Source of the DNA: Shimia thalassica
GTDB taxonomy: Bacteria; Pseudomonadota; Alphaproteobacteria; Rhodobacterales; Rhodobacteraceae
Direction of reading: 5' to 3'
Length of the DNA: 64,000 nt
NCBI RefSeq assembly: GCF_001458215.1
Contig: NZ_CYTW01000001.1
Span: forward strand, 1,798,001 to 1,862,000
The notes beneath the pieces were generated by a model. That model saw nothing but the letters and a program-made list of their open reading frames with translations, did not search any database and was not told where the DNA came from. Shown here in pieces: positions 60,846 through 64,000 of this stretch. Positions within the stretch are counted from its first letter, which is position 1, and every line of letters starts with the position of its first letter. A program made the translations under genes and the position numbers.

Positions 60846-60859
60846 TTGATCTGGATCAT
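60846..60859 (+). promoter_or_regulatory. FNR-type box
   Basis: TTGAT-N4-ATCAT (60846-60850 and 60855-60859) matches the FNR/FnrL consensus TTGAT-N4-ATCAA at nine of ten positions. It lies 124 bases before the DsrE-like start, so it could place that gene under oxygen control. Confidence 0.5.
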
Positions 60860-60860
60860 G

Positions 60861-60887
60861 TTGCCGACTCGAAAGGGTCGGCAATTT
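60861..60887 (+). terminator. hairpin terminator after the HIT gene
   Basis: TTGCCGAC (60861-60868) pairs with GTCGGCAA (60877-60884) with an 8-base loop, followed by TTTC. It lies 46 bases past the HIT stop and just after the FNR-type box. The short T-run makes it a weak terminator. Confidence 0.5.
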
Positions 60888-60893
60888 CGGTTC

Positions 60894-60958
60894 TGTAAGG
60901 TGCATCAAAGACATATGTTTCCTCCGCAATCCTAACAATGTTTGCGAGGCACCTTACA
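60894..60958 (+). other. structured leader upstream of the DsrE-like gene
   Basis: TGTAAGGTGC (60894-60903) and GCACCTTACA (60949-60958) form a perfect 10-bp inverted repeat. Inside it CTCCGCAA (60922-60929, one bulged C) pairs with TTGCGAG (60942-60948). The element ends 25 bases before the ATG. It may be a 5' UTR regulatory fold or a binding site. Confidence 0.45.
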
Positions 60959-60983
60959 AAGCAAAATTTTGTAGGGAATAACG

Positions 60984-61418
60984 ATGTTCAAAGGTTTGAT
61001 GGCCGCAGCTTTCGGTCTTTCTGCGCTTGCAGGAATGGCGATGGCAGATGAGCCGACGAAACTGGTTACGATTGTGACCGAAGAAAACCCCCAAACCCAA
61101 TTGATGGCGATGGTGTTGACCATGCAGGCCGCCCAGAAAGGGGCCGTGCCACATGTCATGCTATGTGGGCCCGCGGGCGACATTGCGCTGAAACAAGCCC
61201 CGGAAAGCGCCACCGCGCCACAGCCGCCCAAAGGCATGAGCCCACAAGGGTTGATGACCAAAATCATGGGCCTGCCGGGGGCCAAGGTTGAAGTCTGCGC
61301 GATTTACCTGCCAGCACGCGGGCAGGGGCCCGAGATCCTGCTGGACGGCATTACCGTTGCCAAACCCGGTGCCATGGCGATGTCTGTGCTTGAGGCCGAC
61401 GCCAGCCTGAATTTCTAA
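60984..61418 (+). CDS. DsrE-like periplasmic protein
   Basis: This 144-residue protein has a signal peptide (residues 1-21, cleavage after AMA). The mature part resembles DsrE/DsrF-like folds: KLVTIVTEENPQTQLMAMVL, MLCGPAGDIALKQ and the conserved-type cysteines in VEVCAIYLPA. DsrE-like proteins handle sulfur or act in small-molecule binding; the function here is unknown. TAGGGAATAACG precedes the ATG. It stands alone behind an FNR-type box and a structured leader. Confidence 0.82.
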   Translation: MFKGLMAAAFGLSALAGMAMADEPTKLVTIVTEENPQTQLMAMVLTMQAAQKGAVPHVMLCGPAGDIALKQAPESATAPQPPKGMSPQGLMTKIMGLPGAKVEVCAIYLPARGQGPEILLDGITVAKPGAMAMSVLEADASLNF

Positions 61419-61457
61419 TCCGGCAAGGTCTGTCCCCAGCAGGCTTTGACTGGTTCC

Positions 61458-61494
61458 ACGCGGTGGCATGTCGTCATGCCACCGCGTCTTTTTT
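61458..61494 (+). terminator. Rho-independent terminator of the DsrE-like gene
   Basis: A 13-bp perfect stem (61458-61470 with 61475-61487, ACGCGGTGGCATG) has loop TCGT and is followed by CTTTTTT. It lies 39 bases after the stop. Confidence 0.92.
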
Positions 61495-61550
61495 ATCTCC
61501 AACCAAAGCCTATGCCTTGACGGCCCCAATCAGGGTGGCAAGGTGCGCCC

Positions 61551-62771
61551 ATGGAACTTGATATCAATTTCGTGCGGGCGCAATTCCCCGCGTTTGAGCA
61601 GGCTTCGCTGCAAGGTCAGGCCTTTTTCGAAAATGCAGGCGGGTCTTATACATGCCGCCCCGTGATTGAGCGCCTGACGCGCTTTTATCATGAGCGCAAA
61701 GTGCAGCCCTATGCGCCCTACGAGGCATCTCGCCTTGGCGGAGAAGAAATGGACGAAGCCCGCCTGCGGCTGGCGGCCATTCTCGGGGTCGACACCGACG
61801 AATTGTCCTTTGGGCCGTCAACTACGCAAAACACCTATGTTTTGGCACAGGCCTTTCGCCAGTGGATGCAACCGGGTGATGCGATCATCGTGACAAATCA
61901 GGATCACGAGGCCAATACAGGCCCGTGGCGCAGGCTGGCCGATGAAGGAATCGAGGTGCGCGAATGGCGGATCGATCCCGAAACCGGCCATTTGGATACG
62001 GAACAGCTGGAAAACCTGTTAGATGACAAGGTGCGTCTGGTGTGTTTCCCGCATTGTTCCAACGTTGTCGGGGAAATAAATCCTGTCACGGAAATTGCGG
62101 CCCTTGCCCATGCCGCCGGCGCCTTTGTCTGTGTCGACGGGGTCAGCTATGCACCGCATGGTCTGCCGGATGTGGGGACGCTGGGCGCAGATATCTATTT
62201 GTTTTCAACATACAAGATCTATGGCCCGCATCAGGGCGGCATGGTGATCCGGCGAGCGCTTGGAAATATGCTGCCCAATCAGGGACATTATTTCAACGCG
62301 GACACGCTCTATAAACGGTTCACACCGGCGGGCCCTGATCATGCACAGATTGCGGCTTGTGCGGGCATGGCGGATTACTTTGATGCTTTGGCCGATCATC
62401 ATGGTCTTGAAGGCACCGCAGTCGCGCGTGGTGCGGGGGTGCATGATCTGATGCGCGCCCATGAAACCAAACTGTTGCAGCCTGTTCTCGACTTCGCGGC
62501 CGCGCGCAATTCAGTGCGCTTGCTGGGTCCGAAAGACGCCTCAAAACGGGCACCGACGGTTGCCCTTGCCTGCGAAAAGGCGGGCGCAGATCTGGCGACA
62601 GCGCTGGCCCCGATGGGCATCATGGCGGGCGGTGGCGATTTCTATGCCGTTCGGGCGCTGGAAGCGCAGGGCGTGGATCAGACCAAAGGCGTGCTGCGGT
62701 TGAGCTTTGTGCACTATACCTCTCGCGAAGAGATTGATCAGCTGCTTACCGCCTTGGAAACGGTTCTTTAA
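61551..62771 (+). CDS. class V aminotransferase (cysteine desulfurase-like)
   Basis: This 406-residue PLP enzyme belongs to the class V aminotransferase family. The PLP lysine is Lys222 in FSTYKIYGPHQGG, with the cofactor aspartate and histidine region VCVDGVSYAPHG (Asp196) and the TNQDHEAN loop near 115-122. The family also holds cysteine desulfurases, isopenicillin epimerases and selenocysteine lyases. No catalytic mobile-loop cysteine is obvious, so desulfurase activity is doubtful. It is monocistronic. Confidence 0.9.
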   Translation: MELDINFVRAQFPAFEQASLQGQAFFENAGGSYTCRPVIERLTRFYHERKVQPYAPYEASRLGGEEMDEARLRLAAILGVDTDELSFGPSTTQNTYVLAQAFRQWMQPGDAIIVTNQDHEANTGPWRRLADEGIEVREWRIDPETGHLDTEQLENLLDDKVRLVCFPHCSNVVGEINPVTEIAALAHAAGAFVCVDGVSYAPHGLPDVGTLGADIYLFSTYKIYGPHQGGMVIRRALGNMLPNQGHYFNADTLYKRFTPAGPDHAQIAACAGMADYFDALADHHGLEGTAVARGAGVHDLMRAHETKLLQPVLDFAAARNSVRLLGPKDASKRAPTVALACEKAGADLATALAPMGIMAGGGDFYAVRALEAQGVDQTKGVLRLSFVHYTSREEIDQLLTALETVL

Positions 62772-62787
62772 ACGGTTTCCCACCACG

Positions 62788-62814
62788 GTTCCGGCCCCGG
62801 TTTTGGGCCGGAAC
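62788..62814 (+). terminator. hairpin terminator of the aminotransferase gene
   Basis: GTTCCGGCCC (62788-62797) pairs perfectly with GGGCCGGAAC (62805-62814), with a 7-base loop. The following sequence has only a short T-run (CACTTTT). Confidence 0.6.
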
Positions 62815-62978
62815 GTCACTTTTGGGGGCATTCTGATATCGGTCCGGAACCCAAAACCTCGGTGAAAACTCCATCAACTATCTGAAAAAATATAATAATA
62901 TGTGATTTTCGGAAATCCTTGCCCGATCCCCGTCTTTGGGCCTAGCATTTTCATGTTAGCCGCGAGGGGAGGAAGCGG

Positions 62979-64000
62979 ATGATCCTGAAGACACTCGAGG
63001 GGCAGGAAAACCTGCCAAGATACTTTGCCAACGTGTTTGAGGTGGCACAGAAGATCAATACAGGCCGCATTGATTTCGTGATGCCGGACGGGCGCAGGTT
63101 TCGCGCAGAAGGCACGCAGGTTGGACCTGTGGCCGAGTTGATTGTGCATGACGAGGACACGTTCGCCCGACTGGTTCGGGAAGGTGATCTTGGCTTTTGT
63201 GATGCCTATATAGAAGGCGGTTGGAGCACACCCGATCTTCAGGCGTTTCTGGATTTCTTGCAGTCCGACAATGATGCGCTTTATGACGGGTTTCCGGGCA
63301 TGTTCTTTGTGCGTCTTTATGAACGCATGCGACATTGGATGAACCGCAACACCCGCGAACAGGCCAAGAAAAACATCTCGCACCACTATGATCTCGGGAA
63401 CGAGTTTTATGCCCTCTGGCTGGACGAAACGATGACCTATTCGTCGGCCTTGTTTGAAACCGGACAGGAAAGCATGGAGGCCGCGCAGACTGCCAAATAT
63501 GCCTCGATGGTGGATGAAATTGGCGCGCAGCCCGGCGATCACGTTCTGGAAATCGGCTGTGGGTGGGGTGGCTTTGCAGAATACGCCGCAAAGGAACGCG
63601 GCCTGCGCGTAACGGGGCTAACGATCAGTCAGGAACAATTGAACTTTGCACAACAACGCATTGAAAGGGAAGGATTATCGGACCTCGTCGAGTTTCGCCT
63701 TCAGGATTATCGCGACGAGACAGGAGAATATGACGGGATCGCCAGCATCGAGATGTTCGAGGCCGTCGGAGAGAAATTCTGGCCGGTCTATTTTGAAACG
63801 GTACGTGATCGCCTGAAACCCGGTAAATACGCAACACTCCAGATCATCACCCTGACGGAAGAACGTTTTGAGACCTATCGCAAGGGCGTGGATTTCATCC
63901 AGAAATACATCTTTCCGGGGGGGATGCTTCCCAGTCCGACCGCGCTTCATTCCGAGATTTCAAAAGCGGGTCTTCAGTTTGTCCGGTCAGTTGAATTTGG
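62979..64000 (+). CDS. cfa: cyclopropane-fatty-acyl-phospholipid synthase (partial, runs off the window)
   Basis: The first 340 residues are visible, with no stop before the window ends. This SAM-dependent enzyme adds a methylene bridge across double bonds of membrane phospholipid acyl chains. Key parts are GDLGFCDAYIEGGWSTPDL, IENISHHYDLGN-type KKNISHHYDLGNEFYALWLD (residues 130-149), the SAM motif VLEIGCGWGG (189-198) and ASIEMFEAVGEKFW. The ATG at 62979 follows GGGGAGGAAGCGG. About 60-80 residues should lie beyond the window. Confidence 0.93.
   Translation, partial: MILKTLEGQENLPRYFANVFEVAQKINTGRIDFVMPDGRRFRAEGTQVGPVAELIVHDEDTFARLVREGDLGFCDAYIEGGWSTPDLQAFLDFLQSDNDALYDGFPGMFFVRLYERMRHWMNRNTREQAKKNISHHYDLGNEFYALWLDETMTYSSALFETGQESMEAAQTAKYASMVDEIGAQPGDHVLEIGCGWGGFAEYAAKERGLRVTGLTISQEQLNFAQQRIEREGLSDLVEFRLQDYRDETGEYDGIASIEMFEAVGEKFWPVYFETVRDRLKPGKYATLQIITLTEERFETYRKGVDFIQKYIFPGGMLPSPTALHSEISKAGLQFVRSVEF

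Overview
The window is a chromosomal stretch of a marine alphaproteobacterium of the Rhodobacteraceae (Roseobacter group). Four things point there: a complete RcGTA-type gene transfer agent cluster, a DMSP demethylase/acrylyl-CoA reductase pair (dmdA-acuI), a circularly permuted two-piece tmRNA gene, and a pyruvate dehydrogenase E1-beta subunit with its own lipoyl domain. Most of the sequence is compact housekeeping DNA with short operons, ATGA/TAATG stop-start overlaps and clear hairpin terminators. I see no insertion sequence, integrase, CRISPR array or tRNA gene.

Layout. 1-5.3 kb: the end of an unrecognised gene, an MFS transporter broken by a frameshift in a 7-A run, a small secreted Cys protein, a PepSY membrane protein broken by one in-frame TGA, a cupin protein and a porin-like protein. 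5.3-10.5 kb: trigger factor, aquaporin Z, a DUF1330 protein, a lytic transglycosylase lipoprotein, and an HlyD-type membrane fusion protein with a small membrane partner. 10.6-14.7 kb: the rpsF-rpsR-rplI operon, a two-helix membrane protein, a YceI protein and a cytochrome b561-YceI fusion. 14.8-19.8 kb: fatty acid synthesis (fabD, fabG, acpP, fabF) and mltG. 20.0-34.0 kb: the gene transfer agent cluster g1 to g15, apparently intact. 34.0-35.5 kb: a small conserved gene, a DksA-type zinc-finger protein and cysE.

35.5-40.1 kb: the pyruvate dehydrogenase operon pdhA-VOC-pdhB-pdhC behind an FtsB/DivIC gene. 40.2-47.9 kb: an AidB-like acyl-CoA dehydrogenase, two tiny coupled genes, an OxyR-like regulator without any cysteine, class I aldolase, phosphoglycerate kinase, two overlapping cyclophilins and a DUF3179 protein. 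48-54.5 kb: RNase D, a lipoprotein, SufE, fumC with two tiny coupled downstream genes, SspB, ChrA and a SnoaL-like protein. 54.5-54.83 kb: ssrA (tmRNA). 54.9-60.8 kb: a GntR regulator and P-loop kinase diverging from the operon DUF2182-DUF1326-DinB-dmdA-acuI, then an HIT protein. 60.8-64 kb: a DsrE-like secreted protein behind an FNR-type box and a structured leader, a class V aminotransferase, and the start of a cyclopropane fatty acid synthase that runs off the window.

The most interesting points are these: the DMSP operon carries three uncharacterised genes and two palindromic operators in its divergent promoter; the OxyR-like regulator has no redox cysteine but keeps a perfect ATAG-N7-CTAT box at its own start; a VOC gene lies inside the pdh operon; nested RNA structures precede acpP and the DsrE-like gene; and two neighbouring genes near the left edge are broken by single-base lesions.
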